DNA from: Rhodococcus sp. ARC_M6
GTDB lineage: Bacteria; Actinomycetota; Actinomycetes; Mycobacteriales; Mycobacteriaceae
Direction: 5' to 3'
Assembly (NCBI RefSeq): GCF_022810305.1
Contig: NZ_JALGQH010000022.1
Coordinates: 41,869 to 105,868 of the forward strand
DNA length: 64,000 nt
The notes under the pieces are model-generated. The model did no database searches. It was not told the DNA's origin and worked only from the letters and a program-made list of their open reading frames with translations. The translations under genes were made by a program, and so were the position numbers. Positions 26,823 through 34,867 of the stretch are shown here, piece after piece; position 1 is the first letter of the stretch, and each line of letters opens with the position of its first letter.

Positions 26823-26851
26823 AATGTATGCCGTTGTTTGAACGACCGCAA
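26823..26851 (-). promoter_or_regulatory. Probable promoter of the CoA-ligase operon
   Basis: On the minus strand TTGCGG (26851-26846) and TACATT (26828-26823) are 17 bases apart. Transcription would begin about 25 bp before the ligase ATG at 26790, leaving a short leader with the GAAAGG ribosome-binding site. Confidence 0.45.
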
Positions 26852-26910
26852 TAGAAACGAAATAAAAACTTCAAGAGAATTCGCAAATGAGACACACTTG
26901 ACCTGCAATA

Positions 26911-26950
26911 TTGCGTTGAATTGATGTACGCAACGAAAAAGGCATAGATT
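26911..26950 (+). promoter_or_regulatory. Probable promoter and operator of the aromatic-acid transporter
   Basis: TTGATG (26921-26926) and TAGATT (26945-26950) are 18 bases apart. The inverted repeat TTGCGT/ACGCAA (26911-26916 and 26928-26933, 11-base spacer) covers the -35, as a repressor site would. The neighbouring PaaX-type regulator is a candidate binder; this is inference. Confidence 0.4.
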
Positions 26951-27091
26951 CCTCGTCAGGTGGCGCGCATCACATGATGCCATCCGGTGTGTTCGCGTGA
27001 GAGACCTTGTCTCCACTACCGTCGGCTACTACGAAGGCCGCGTCGCACCGTTCGCCTCTGTTCTCGAGTCCCACGACCAAGGAGTAGGCAT

Positions 27092-28453
27092 ATGACGCGA
27101 CCAGGATTATCGCAAGGATCGGAAACCCGAAAGCGCACCGGACTGGTGGTGTTGATCCTCTGTTTCACCACCATTGTGTTCGACGGATACGACTTGGTCG
27201 TCTACGGATCTACAGTGCCGACGCTGATTGCCTACGAGGATTGGAATCTCGACTCCGGCGGTGCCGGCCTGATCGGCAGTATGGCGCTGGTCGGCATGCT
27301 GCTCGGCACCATGGCCGCGGGATTTCTGACCGACCGGCTCGGGCGACGACGGATCATGTTGGCCTCGATCGTATGGTTCTCGACCTGCATGTTGGTCACC
27401 GTTTTTGCCCCCAATGAGTACGTATTCGGGGTCTTGCGCTTCCTTACCGGTATCGGACTGGGTGGTGTTGTACCCACGTGTATTGCACTGACTGTGGAAT
27501 TTGCGCCGAAAGCACGTCGTAACTTCGCGAATGCCGTGATGTTCAGCGGGTATTCGGTTGGCGGCGTGATCGCGGCGGTATCGGCCATGACATTGCTTCC
27601 GGATATCAACTTCAAGTTTCTGTACCTGCTCGGAGCTCTTCCGCTGGTGACGTTGCTGCCGGTCGCCTACAAGTTCCTTCCGGAGTCAATCTCTTACCTT
27701 GCCCGGACGGGCCGAGACGACGAGGCGCGAGCTACCGCAGCACAGTTCGGCGTGGTCTACGAAGATGTGGTGTCGCCGGAACCCGTTGCAGTGAAATCGG
27801 ATACGGGTGCGGCGCAGTCCGGTATGCGTGAGCTGTTCACGCCGCGCTGGATCCGGTCGACAATCTTGTTCGCGCTTGCGAACTTCTGCGGGTTGCTCCT
27901 GGTCTACGGCTTGAACACGTGGCTCCCGCAGATCATGCGGTCTGCCGGATACGCGCTGGGCAGTGCGCTCGCCTTCCTTCTCGTTCTGAACTTGGGAGCA
28001 ATTGTGGGATCGATCAGCGCGTCGTACATCGCGGACCGGATCGGAATCCAGAAGGTTGTGATCACGTCATTCATCGTTGCGTTCGGTGCTGTGATGCTCT
28101 TGAGCGTGAATCTTCCGATGGCACTTCTGTTTGTCTTCGTGGCGTTTGCCGGACTGGGCAGTGTGGGAACGCAGATTCTGGTGGGCGGCTTTTGTGCCAC
28201 TCACTATCCGCAGCGACTCAGCGCCAATGCACTTGCGTGGTCACTGGGTGTGGGGCGTATCGGTGCGATTTGCGGTCCGATTATCGGCGGCGTGATCGCG
28301 GACCTGGCCTTCGGGTATCAGGTCAACTTCTATGTTTTCGGCACGGTTGCCGTGCTGGGGGCTGCAATCGTGGCTTCGATACCTCGCAAAGCGGGCGTCA
28401 GCCAGTCCGGAGTGATGGCCGCATCCGATCGATCCGGTGCATCCGCGAGCTGA
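27092..28453 (+). CDS. MFS aromatic acid:H+ symporter (AAHS family)
   Basis: The product, 453 residues from ATG 27092, is a 12-helix major facilitator. The first helix carries FDGYDLVVYGSTVPTL, the DGYD signature of AAHS transporters (BenK, PcaK, VanK) that binds aromatic acids, and the loop after helix 2 has GFLTDRLGRRR. It probably imports anthranilate, salicylate or a related acid for the divergent CoA-ligase operon. AAGGAG lies 7 bases before the start. An in-frame extension upstream is Arg-rich and not transporter-like. Confidence 0.87.
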   Translation: MTRPGLSQGSETRKRTGLVVLILCFTTIVFDGYDLVVYGSTVPTLIAYEDWNLDSGGAGLIGSMALVGMLLGTMAAGFLTDRLGRRRIMLASIVWFSTCMLVTVFAPNEYVFGVLRFLTGIGLGGVVPTCIALTVEFAPKARRNFANAVMFSGYSVGGVIAAVSAMTLLPDINFKFLYLLGALPLVTLLPVAYKFLPESISYLARTGRDDEARATAAQFGVVYEDVVSPEPVAVKSDTGAAQSGMRELFTPRWIRSTILFALANFCGLLLVYGLNTWLPQIMRSAGYALGSALAFLLVLNLGAIVGSISASYIADRIGIQKVVITSFIVAFGAVMLLSVNLPMALLFVFVAFAGLGSVGTQILVGGFCATHYPQRLSANALAWSLGVGRIGAICGPIIGGVIADLAFGYQVNFYVFGTVAVLGAAIVASIPRKAGVSQSGVMAASDRSGASAS

Positions 28454-28484
28454 CCCGGTGAGCGCGGCACCGACCACGTTCATG

Positions 28485-28509
28485 CCGCCACGACGGACTA
28501 TCGTGGCGG
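28485..28509. promoter_or_regulatory. Perfect 9-bp inverted repeat abutting the PaaX-type start codon
   Basis: CCGCCACGA (28485-28493) and TCGTGGCGG (28501-28509) are exact inverse copies with a 7-base spacer. The right arm ends one base before the ATG at 28511, so it covers the place where a ribosome-binding site should be. It may be an operator, a terminator of the upstream transporter gene, or a translation-blocking stem. Confidence 0.55.
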
Positions 28510-28510
28510 T

Positions 28511-29362
28511 ATGACGGTCGTGACGAAAGAACATGCAGACGGTGATGCTCGGACGAGCGATCCGGCGCCTCGTCAGCTGATCGTGACGCTGTTCGGCCTG
28601 TACGGCCGCGCCGAGAAGAACTGGCTGTCGGTAGCGTCGTTGGTGCGGTTGATGGCCGAACTCGGTGTCGACGGACCCGCTGTTCGATCGTCGATCTCGC
28701 GGCTCAAGCGCCGGGAGATTCTCCTGAGTTCACGGCACGGAACAGCGGCCGGTTACTCGATGTCGCCGCTGTTACTGGATGTACTCGCAGAAGGTGATGC
28801 TCGCATCTTCGGTCGGCGCCGCGCCACCGTCGACGACGGATGGCTGCTGGTGGTCTTCTCGGTTCCCGAGTCGGAGCGAGAGAACCGGCACGCACTGCGC
28901 ACGGTGCTGACTCGATTGGGATTTGGTACCGCAGCACCGGGTGTGTGGATTGCGCCCGGAAATGTCGAGCGTGAAGTGCGAGAGACGTTGGAACGCAGGC
29001 AGTTACATGGGTACGTAGATATTTTCAGCGGCAACCACGTCGCGTTCGGAGACTTGCGCTCCAAGGTGCGAGACTGGTGGGATCTCGACGAGTTGACTGC
29101 GCTGTATGCGGAGTTCATCGACGCGTATCGGCCGATCCTTGCGGAATGCAGCAAGGGTGGTTTCACGCCCCGAGAAGCGTTTGCGCACTACGTGGCGATG
29201 CTGACCATGTGGCGACGACTCCCGTACCGGGACCCGGGACTGCCACTGGATCTGCTGCCGGAAGGGTGGAACAGCGTCGTGGCCGAGGAGTTGTTCCGGG
29301 AACTGAATACCGCATTGAGCGGACATGCCCGTGAGCATGCCCTCGCGACAATTCACGGTTGA
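28511..29362 (+). CDS. PaaX-family transcriptional regulator
   Basis: This 283-residue protein matches PaaX/PaaX-like repressors: the N-terminal winged helix (QLIVTLFGLYGRAEKNW, then SSISRLKRREILLS), a central Cas2-like fold (WLLVVFSVPESERENRHALR, FGTAAPGVWIAP) and a C-terminal PaaX domain (RLPYRDPGLPLDLLPEGW). PaaX senses phenylacetyl-CoA, and relatives sense other aryl-CoAs. Here the natural ligand may be an aryl-CoA made by the ligase at 25168. ATG 28511 directly follows a perfect hairpin and has no clear ribosome-binding site outside it. Confidence 0.85.
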   Translation: MTVVTKEHADGDARTSDPAPRQLIVTLFGLYGRAEKNWLSVASLVRLMAELGVDGPAVRSSISRLKRREILLSSRHGTAAGYSMSPLLLDVLAEGDARIFGRRRATVDDGWLLVVFSVPESERENRHALRTVLTRLGFGTAAPGVWIAPGNVEREVRETLERRQLHGYVDIFSGNHVAFGDLRSKVRDWWDLDELTALYAEFIDAYRPILAECSKGGFTPREAFAHYVAMLTMWRRLPYRDPGLPLDLLPEGWNSVVAEELFRELNTALSGHAREHALATIHG

Positions 29363-29422
29363 TCGATTCGCCCGGGTGAGGTGCACGAAAATCCCTCTCG
29401 CGCACCTCTATCCGAGTATGTG

Positions 29423-29818
29423 TTACTCCGAGATGTGTGCGATGCCCTGAATCTCGATGAGAGCTTCCTTCTGCCACAGTGATGTCACGCCGATGCCCGC
29501 CATTGCGGGGTACTCGGTGCCGGCCATTTCGCGCCACAGGCGGCCGATCTCGCGACCGTTGGCCTGGTAGTCCGGGATGTCGGTGAGGTAAATCGTGACG
29601 CTGACCAGGTCTGACGGTTTGCCGCCGGCCTCGATCAGCGACGTCAGGGTGTTGGACATCGCCTGCTTGAACTGCTCGATGATCCCACCCTCGACGATCT
29701 TTCCTTCGATGTTCAGCGCGGTCTGACCGGCGAGGTAGACCGCGTTGTCTGCCCGTACGGCATGGGCGAATCCCGAAGGCTTGAGCATCGTGGACGGATT
29801 GATCCGAGAAATGGTCAT
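29423..29818 (-). CDS. RidA-family (YjgF/YER057c/UK114) enamine/imine deaminase
   Basis: This 131-residue protein is of RidA size and pattern: the opening INPSTMLKPSGFAHAVRADN, the GQTALN segment, and the C-terminal ALIEIQGIAHI; true RidA enzymes have a catalytic Arg near residue 105 and I cannot confirm it here, so it may be one of the Rid subgroups. RidA proteins hydrolyse reactive imines and enamines. In an anthraniloyl-CoA pathway the reduced ring carries an enamine, so deamination by this protein is plausible. It is divergent from the FAH gene with a shared palindrome between. Confidence 0.8.
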   Translation of the reverse strand: MTISRINPSTMLKPSGFAHAVRADNAVYLAGQTALNIEGKIVEGGIIEQFKQAMSNTLTSLIEAGGKPSDLVSVTIYLTDIPDYQANGREIGRLWREMAGTEYPAMAGIGVTSLWQKEALIEIQGIAHISE

Positions 29819-29877
29819 GTCTGTGTCCCCTGAGTAGGTGGAGGAAACTCTGTCGCAACCCCCAATATGGTGTTACA

Positions 29878-29894
29878 TTGACTATCGTAATCAA
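29878..29894. promoter_or_regulatory. Palindromic operator candidate between ridA-like and FAH genes
   Basis: TTGACTATCGTAATCAA is a 17-bp near-palindrome (TTGAyTA-TCG-TArTCAA) in the 122-bp divergent spacer. It can also supply the -35 TTGACT for the rightward operon. The TGATT half resembles PaaX-box halves, so the PaaX-type protein encoded at 28511 is a candidate. Confidence 0.4.
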
Positions 29895-29940
29895 AGCGCA
29901 ACAGATTGTCACTCGATTCGACATATGGAGGCATGGGGGC

Positions 29941-30774
29941 ATGCGGCTAATTTCGGTTCGCCTTTCGGACGGCCAGACCAGCGCGGCAGTCATGACGCCG
30001 GACGGAGCGAGGTTGATCGACTCCGCGGATGTCGGCAAACTTCTCGGTGAGGGGGAGTTTGCCGAATTGGTCAGTCGCGCGATGGAATCGGGCGAAAAAA
30101 TCAACCTCGACCAGGTGCAGATGCTGCCGGTGGTGCCGGATCCGAAGAAGATTCTCTGCTGCGGGTTGAACTATCGAGCACATGTGCGCGAGATGAATCG
30201 CGAGGAACCCGAGTTTCCGACGCTTTTTGCGAAGTTCGCAGATACTTTGGCCGGCCCGAACGACGACGTAGTCCTTCCCGGATACGCCACCGATGTCGAC
30301 TGGGAGGCGGAACTTGCCGTCGTAGTCGGCGCGAACCTCTTCCAAGCGGACGTGAGCGAAGCGCGACGCGGCATTGCCGGATATACAGTGGCCAACGACA
30401 TCTCGGTGCGCAGTTGGCAGCGTCGAACATTGCAGTGGTTGCAAGGCAAAGCGTTTGACGCAACAACCCCGCTCGGGCCGGTGATGGTCACGCCCGATGA
30501 ATTCGATCCGGCGTCGGGAGCCTCGATCACCTGCACAGTCGACGGGCGAGTCGTTCAGACGGGCACAACTGATGATCTGGTTTTCGACCCCGCCGAATTA
30601 CTTTCCTACATATCCCAATTCACGAAGCTTGCACCCGGAGATCTGGTGCTGACCGGTACGCCGGGGGGTGTCGGTGCCGGTGCGGTACCGCCGACCTTCC
30701 TGGCCGACGGCTCGGTTGTCGAGGTCGAAATCTCGGGAATCGGCAAGATTTCCAACACGGTCCGGCTCGGGTAA
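29941..30774 (+). CDS. Fumarylacetoacetate hydrolase (FAH)-family protein
   Basis: This 277-residue protein has the FAH fold core: KKILCCGLNYRAHVREM, DWEAELAVVVG, TVANDISVRSWQ, LQGKAFDATTPLGPV, and the C-terminal LVLTGTPGGVGAG. The acidic metal ligands of the family (E in EAEL, D in ANDIS) are present. Members include fumarylpyruvate hydrolases, 2-keto-4-pentenoate hydratases and oxaloacetate decarboxylases, so the reaction is not settled; a C-C bond hydrolysis late in ring degradation is likely. ATG 29941 is preceded by GGAGG. It leads a three-gene operon with the cupin and TesB genes. Confidence 0.85.
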   Translation: MRLISVRLSDGQTSAAVMTPDGARLIDSADVGKLLGEGEFAELVSRAMESGEKINLDQVQMLPVVPDPKKILCCGLNYRAHVREMNREEPEFPTLFAKFADTLAGPNDDVVLPGYATDVDWEAELAVVVGANLFQADVSEARRGIAGYTVANDISVRSWQRRTLQWLQGKAFDATTPLGPVMVTPDEFDPASGASITCTVDGRVVQTGTTDDLVFDPAELLSYISQFTKLAPGDLVLTGTPGGVGAGAVPPTFLADGSVVEVEISGIGKISNTVRLG

Positions 30775-30824
30775 TCCCGTCGGGTTGAGTTTCCAAAACA
30801 TTCAAGTACGAAGGAGCGCAGCGC

Positions 30825-31262
30825 ATGTCGAACGATTCTGTCACCGAAGTTGTCCCTGTCGTGACCAGGAAGGGCCACGAGTACCAGGGCACCGCGCAAT
30901 CGGGCGGAGCACATCGGGTGTCGGGAGTGAGCATCCAGCACACCCCGGCAACCAAGATTTGGTACGGCAAAGTGACCAACGAACCCGGCTACCGTTCTCT
31001 CCCACACCATCATGGTGAGGCTGAGACCGGTGGGTACGTCCTCACCGGCTTCGGGCGAATCTACTTCGGAGAGAACTACACCGAGTTTGTCGACATGGTC
31101 GAAGGTGACTTCGTTTTTGTTCCGCCGTTCATGCCTCACGTCGAGGTCAACATGTCGGTGACCGAAGAGTTGATCTGGCTGACGACCCGCACTCCGGACA
31201 ATATCGTGATCAACCTCCCTGACGTCGATGACGCCTCACTCGAAGGGTACCGACGCGCATGA
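30825..31262 (+). CDS. Single-domain cupin protein
   Basis: This 145-residue protein has one cupin barrel. Motif 1 is visible as LPHHHGEAETGGYVLTGFGRIYFG with His candidates around residues 60-63 and Glu after them; motif 2 is GDFVFVPPFMPHVEVN with the last His. A metal centre is therefore likely. Such small cupins are isomerases, dioxygenase-like enzymes or sugar/aromatic binders; function cannot be read from sequence. It lies 50 bp after the FAH gene and overlaps the thioesterase gene by 4 bases. Confidence 0.75.
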   Translation: MSNDSVTEVVPVVTRKGHEYQGTAQSGGAHRVSGVSIQHTPATKIWYGKVTNEPGYRSLPHHHGEAETGGYVLTGFGRIYFGENYTEFVDMVEGDFVFVPPFMPHVEVNMSVTEELIWLTTRTPDNIVINLPDVDDASLEGYRRA

Positions 31263-32113
31263 GTCGCACCAGTAAGCCGATGCTCTCGTCCTGGGATTTC
31301 GAACCCGCCGGAGAGAATGCGTTTATCGCCCGCCACCAAGCGATCCCGTCGGAACGAGCCTACGGCGGTGAGGTTGTCGCACAGGCTGTTGCGGCGACGA
31401 TGAAGACGGTGACCGACGATCGCAGTGTCCACTCGTTCCACGGATACTTCCTACGCGCCGGCGATGTCCACGAGCCGACGGTCTACGAGGTCGACCGGTT
31501 GCGGGACGGCCGAGGGTTCTCGCAGCGAGCGGTGCGCGGAGTCCAGTCGGGCAAGACGATCTTTCAGGGCCTGGCTTCCTTCCATGTGGCATCCGACGGT
31601 GTGCGGCATCAGGATACGATGCCGACTGACCTGGGAAATCCGGAAGATCTACCGACTGCCGGAGAGGTGCTCGGTGATTCCACGGTGCGCGACGCGCAGT
31701 ACTGGGCCAACGACCGTAGCTTCGACATCCGGCATTCGCCTGAAGCAATCTACACTTCCGCCGCCGGTGAGCGTACGCGTCGGCAGACGGTGTGGCTCAA
31801 GGCTTATGACCAGTTGCCCGATGACCCAAACGTCCATCGCGCCGCGCTGGCATACCTGTGTGACTACACGCTGCTCGAACCGATCCTTCGTAATAACGGT
31901 GCTGCCTGGGCGGACCCCGGTGTGATCACCGCGAGCCTCGACCATGCAATGTGGTGGCACAACGACGGTCGCGTCGACGAGTGGATCGCTCTGGTTCAGG
32001 AATCTTCTTTTGCCGGAAACGGTTTGGGGCTCTCGCACGGAAAGATCTACTCGAGTGAAGGCGTGCTGCTGGCAACGGTGACTCAAGAAGGCCTTGTCAC
32101 GCTACCGAAGTAG
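31259..32113 (+). CDS. tesB: TesB-like acyl-CoA thioesterase II
   Basis: This 284-residue protein is a double hot-dog thioesterase of the TesB type. Recognisable parts are ERAYGGEVVAQAVAATMKTV, HSFHGYFLRAGDVHEPTVYEVDRLRDGRGFSQR, and in the second half LAYLCDYTLLEPILRNNGAAW and SLDHAMWWHN. These hold the Asp-Gln/Thr catalytic network of the family. It would hydrolyse an acyl-CoA to the free acid. It overlaps the cupin gene by 4 bases. With the hot-dog enzyme at 24740 it is the second thioesterase of this island. A hairpin terminator lies 22 bp after its stop. Confidence 0.87.
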   Translation: MSRTSKPMLSSWDFEPAGENAFIARHQAIPSERAYGGEVVAQAVAATMKTVTDDRSVHSFHGYFLRAGDVHEPTVYEVDRLRDGRGFSQRAVRGVQSGKTIFQGLASFHVASDGVRHQDTMPTDLGNPEDLPTAGEVLGDSTVRDAQYWANDRSFDIRHSPEAIYTSAAGERTRRQTVWLKAYDQLPDDPNVHRAALAYLCDYTLLEPILRNNGAAWADPGVITASLDHAMWWHNDGRVDEWIALVQESSFAGNGLGLSHGKIYSSEGVLLATVTQEGLVTLPK

Positions 32114-32134
32114 CCTCTCTGATACGAATATTCA

Positions 32135-32163
32135 TGCCCGGCGGCCGAATTGGTCGCCGGGCA
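32135..32163 (+). terminator. Hairpin terminator after tesB-like gene
   Basis: TGCCCGGCG (32135-32143) pairs exactly with CGCCGGGCA (32155-32163) around an 11-base loop. It lies between the tesB-like gene and the convergent Lrp-type gene and could stop both, though no T-run follows. Confidence 0.65.
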
Positions 32164-32194
32164 GTCGTCGTCTCCGTGCGTGGGTGTTTCGTGT

Positions 32195-32686
32195 CTAGTG
32201 ATGGTGCTGTAGTTCGCTGAAGATCAAGTTGGTCTGTGTATTTGCGATAGCGGGATCATTGAGGTGGGCGCTCACGAAGTCTCTGAGCCGGGAGGGTGAT
32301 TCGCACGAAATGTGAACTAATAGGTCGCGATCTCCACTGATGAGAAATACGCGCTGAACTGAGTCTAATTTGCTGATCCGCTCGGCTATTTCAGTCATTC
32401 GGCTTCGGGCATGTGAGTGAATCAAAACGGACACCATGGCGGAGATCTCGAGGCCGAGCATCTCCAGGTCGATATCTGCGTGAAAGCCCTTGATGACACC
32501 CGATTCGCGGAGCGCACGCATTCGGGCAAGCGCGGTAGAAGGGGCAATTCCGACTTTCTCAGCCAATGCGTTGTTGGGAATTCGGGCGTCGTGAACCAGC
32601 TCCCGAATGATGGACGTATCGATCTCATCCAGCCGAACATGATTCGATCGAACCATCGCTGCGGCGCTCTCGATCGCATTTATCAT
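32195..32686 (-). CDS. Lrp/AsnC-family regulator (KynR-like)
   Basis: This 163-residue protein has the N-terminal HTH of Lrp/AsnC regulators (LDEIDTSIIRELVHDARIPN, then VGIAPSTALARMRALRESGVIKGF) and the C-terminal RAM ligand domain (VFLISGDRDLLVHISCES). It is divergent from kynB-kynU. In Pseudomonas aeruginosa an Lrp/AsnC protein, KynR, is divergent from kynBU and responds to kynurenine, so the same role is probable here. The frame starts with ATG at 32686 and GGGAGAAATTGA upstream. Ligand identity is inferred from context. Confidence 0.85.
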   Translation of the reverse strand: MINAIESAAAMVRSNHVRLDEIDTSIIRELVHDARIPNNALAEKVGIAPSTALARMRALRESGVIKGFHADIDLEMLGLEISAMVSVLIHSHARSRMTEIAERISKLDSVQRVFLISGDRDLLVHISCESPSRLRDFVSAHLNDPAIANTQTNLIFSELQHHH

Positions 32687-32725
32687 TCAATTTCTCCCTC
32701 TGTCATCCAAGATGTTCAGTGACTA

Positions 32726-32754
32726 TTGACCGCAGGTGTCGATGATTCTAACTT
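32726..32754 (+). promoter_or_regulatory. Probable promoter of kynB-kynU-permease
   Basis: TTGACC (32726-32731) and TAACTT (32749-32754) are 17 bases apart. Transcription would begin near 32761, downstream of an in-frame upstream ATG at 32736, which supports the kynB start at 32826. Confidence 0.45.
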
Positions 32755-32825
32755 TTGCCGAGCACCCCGAATTATCGAATTGGCGATTCTCGTCACAGTT
32801 CCTGCGCTTGCGCGGAGAGGTCTCG

Positions 32826-33491
32826 ATGCATCCAGTGAACAATCCGCGCCAGGTCAGGGAACTGATCGACATCAGTCCGGCTATCTCCGAGACCTCTCCG
32901 GTCTGGCCCGGTGATACCGCGTTCTCTCGGGTCTCGACCCTCGATATGAACGGCAATGACGTGGTCAGCGTCAGCAAGTTTTGCACGACGCCACACGTCG
33001 GCGCGCATGCGGATGCACCGGCACACACCCGTATCGACGGTGCATCGATCGGGGACGTCCCGCTCGAGCCTTACCTGGGTGAGGCGCTGGTGCTCGATCT
33101 GACGGCTTGTGAGGACGCACCCGGCATTGCCGACCTCGAGATTGCGCTGGCCCGAATCGGCGGATTATCGGCGCCGCGGCTGATCCTTCGAACCTACGAG
33201 CACTATCCGACCCAATGGGACAGCAATTTTTTCGGTGTCGCCGCGGAAATGATCCATTGGTTCGCGGACCGGGGTGGCCAGTTGATCGGAATCGACGGAG
33301 CATCGTTCGACCCGATGGCAAGTAAGTCCATGGACGCGCATCATGCAGCGAACGATCGGGGAATGTCGATTCTCGAAGGACTCTGCCTCGACGAGGTAAC
33401 CGAGGGCCGATACGAGCTGATTGCCCTGCCACTGAAATTTCGGAACCTCGATGCGAGTCCGGTACGGGCCGTGCTGCGGACCCTGCCCTGA
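32826..33491 (+). CDS. kynB: Kynurenine formamidase, metal-dependent cyclase family (KynB)
   Basis: The product is 221 residues from ATG 32826, close to the usual KynB length. The cyclase-family metal motif appears as TPHVGAHADAPAHTR; early ISPAISETSPVWPGDTAF and later IGIDGASFDPMASKSMDAHH are also typical. It hydrolyses N-formylkynurenine to kynurenine plus formate. The downstream neighbour, 56 bp away, is a kynureninase, which makes this assignment strong. GGAGAGG precedes the start. The gene for tryptophan dioxygenase, needed for the step before, is not in the window. Confidence 0.87.
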   Translation: MHPVNNPRQVRELIDISPAISETSPVWPGDTAFSRVSTLDMNGNDVVSVSKFCTTPHVGAHADAPAHTRIDGASIGDVPLEPYLGEALVLDLTACEDAPGIADLEIALARIGGLSAPRLILRTYEHYPTQWDSNFFGVAAEMIHWFADRGGQLIGIDGASFDPMASKSMDAHHAANDRGMSILEGLCLDEVTEGRYELIALPLKFRNLDASPVRAVLRTLP

Positions 33492-33547
33492 TCAAGACCC
33501 TGACCTGATTGTTTCGACACCACATCTTCACTAGGAGAACGGCCACC

Positions 33548-34813
33548 ATGACAGCGACAGAATTCCCCTCGCAGGCGGACTGCGTGCAGTCCGACCTTGA
33601 CGATCCATTGCGCGCGTTCCGCGACCAGTTCGAGATTCCCGAAGGCGTGATCTATCTCGACGGCAATTCGCTCGGTGCAAAACCGCGCAGCGCAGCGGCG
33701 TGTGCCGAACGCGTGATTCGTGACGAGTGGGGAATCGGCCTGATCCGCAGTTGGAATACGGCCGGATGGTTCGACCTGCCGACCAGGCTTGGGGACAAGC
33801 TGGCTCCGTTGATCGGTGCCGGCACGGGTCAAGTGGTGGTCACCGATTCGACGTCGATCAACCTGTTCAAGGCGCTCGCTTCAGCGCTGACCATTGCGGA
33901 GCAGAATCAGCCCGGCCGGCGGGTGATCGTGTCCGAGCGTGACAACTTTCCAACGGATCTCTATATCGCGGAAGGCATCATCGGCTTCCTCGACCGGGGG
34001 TACGAGCTGCGTTTGATCGATGACCCGGCTGAACTGTCGACCGTCGTCGACTCCGATACCGCGGTCGTGATGCTGTCCCACGCGAACTATCGCACCGGAA
34101 ATCTGTACGACATGTCTGCAGTCACCGCGCAGGTGCATGAGCGCGGCGCACTGATGATCTGGGACCTGGCACATTCTGCGGGCGCCCTCGAGATCGATCT
34201 GGTCGGCTGCGACGCCGATTTTGCGGTCGGATGCACGTACAAGTACCTCAACGGTGGACCCGGATCGCCGGCATTCATTTGGGTGAACGAGCGTAACCTG
34301 CATTTGGGTCAGCAGCCTCTGTCCGGATGGTGGGGCCATGCAAGGCCTTTCGCGATGGAGCCCGGATATGAGGCACATTCCGGAATCCGGCGGTTCCTCA
34401 TCGGCACGCAGCCGATGACGTCACTGTCGCTGGTGGAATGTGGCCTCGACATTGCCTTGGGCGCAGACATGAGTGCCGTACGCCAGAAGTCTCTGGCATT
34501 GACGGACTTGTTCATCGATCTGGTCGAACAGCATTGTGGCGGGTTCGATCTGAAGCTGATCACTCCTCGCGATCACGCGTCTCGGGGATCCCACGTGAGT
34601 TTTGTTCACGCTGAGGGATATTCGATCATGAAGGCGCTCATCAGCCGCGGTGTCATCGGCGACTACCGCGAACCTGGTGTCCTCCGTTTCGGCATCACAC
34701 CGTTGTATATCGGCTATGTCGATGTTTGGAACGCAGTGGATGTTCTTCGTGACATCCTCGAGAACAAGACGTGGGACACCGCAGAGTTCCGCGAGCGCGA
34801 TGCAGTCACCTGA
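33548..34813 (+). CDS. kynU: Kynureninase (KynU)
   Basis: This 421-residue PLP enzyme cleaves kynurenine to anthranilate and alanine. Family marks are [15 protein letters not shown] at the N-terminus, [31 protein letters not shown], and [15 protein letters not shown] in which K232 should hold PLP. ATG 33548 follows AGGAGAACGGCC; an upstream in-frame start is not supported. It sits between kynB and an amino-acid permease, so the operon would supply anthranilate to the divergent catabolic genes of this island. Confidence 0.9.
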   Translation: MTATEFPSQADCVQSDLDDPLRAFRDQFEIPEGVIYLDGNSLGAKPRSAAACAERVIRDEWGIGLIRSWNTAGWFDLPTRLGDKLAPLIGAGTGQVVVTDSTSINLFKALASALTIAEQNQPGRRVIVSERDNFPTDLYIAEGIIGFLDRGYELRLIDDPAELSTVVDSDTAVVMLSHANYRTGNLYDMSAVTAQVHERGALMIWDLAHSAGALEIDLVGCDADFAVGCTYKYLNGGPGSPAFIWVNERNLHLGQQPLSGWWGHARPFAMEPGYEAHSGIRRFLIGTQPMTSLSLVECGLDIALGADMSAVRQKSLALTDLFIDLVEQHCGGFDLKLITPRDHASRGSHVSFVHAEGYSIMKALISRGVIGDYREPGVLRFGITPLYIGYVDVWNAVDVLRDILENKTWDTAEFRERDAVT

Positions 34814-34867
34814 TCGTCTGAAGAACCCCTGCGGTCCGGTGGAACCGCCTTTCCTAAGGAACAATTC

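Larger units (their letters stand above)
26791..27091. other. 301-bp divergent control region, no gene seen
   Basis: This AT-richer spacer separates the leftward CoA-ligase operon from the rightward MFS gene. I see one probable promoter for each direction (26823-26851 leftward, 26921-26950 rightward), and an inverted repeat at 26911-26933. I see no convincing open frame or RNA gene in it; bases 26951-27078 look like an untranslated leader of the transporter. Confidence 0.6.

Noticed and set aside
29378..29408. GAGGTGC/GCACCTC inverted repeat between the PaaX-type and ridA genes.
   Set aside because: Only 7 bp with a long 17-base loop and no T-run; it may end transcription but I cannot support it as a terminator.
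32736..32825. Longer kynB start at 32736.
   Set aside because: It would begin inside the predicted promoter (-35/-10 at 32726-32754), adds 30 residues outside the family and has no ribosome-binding site; 32826 has GGAGAGG.
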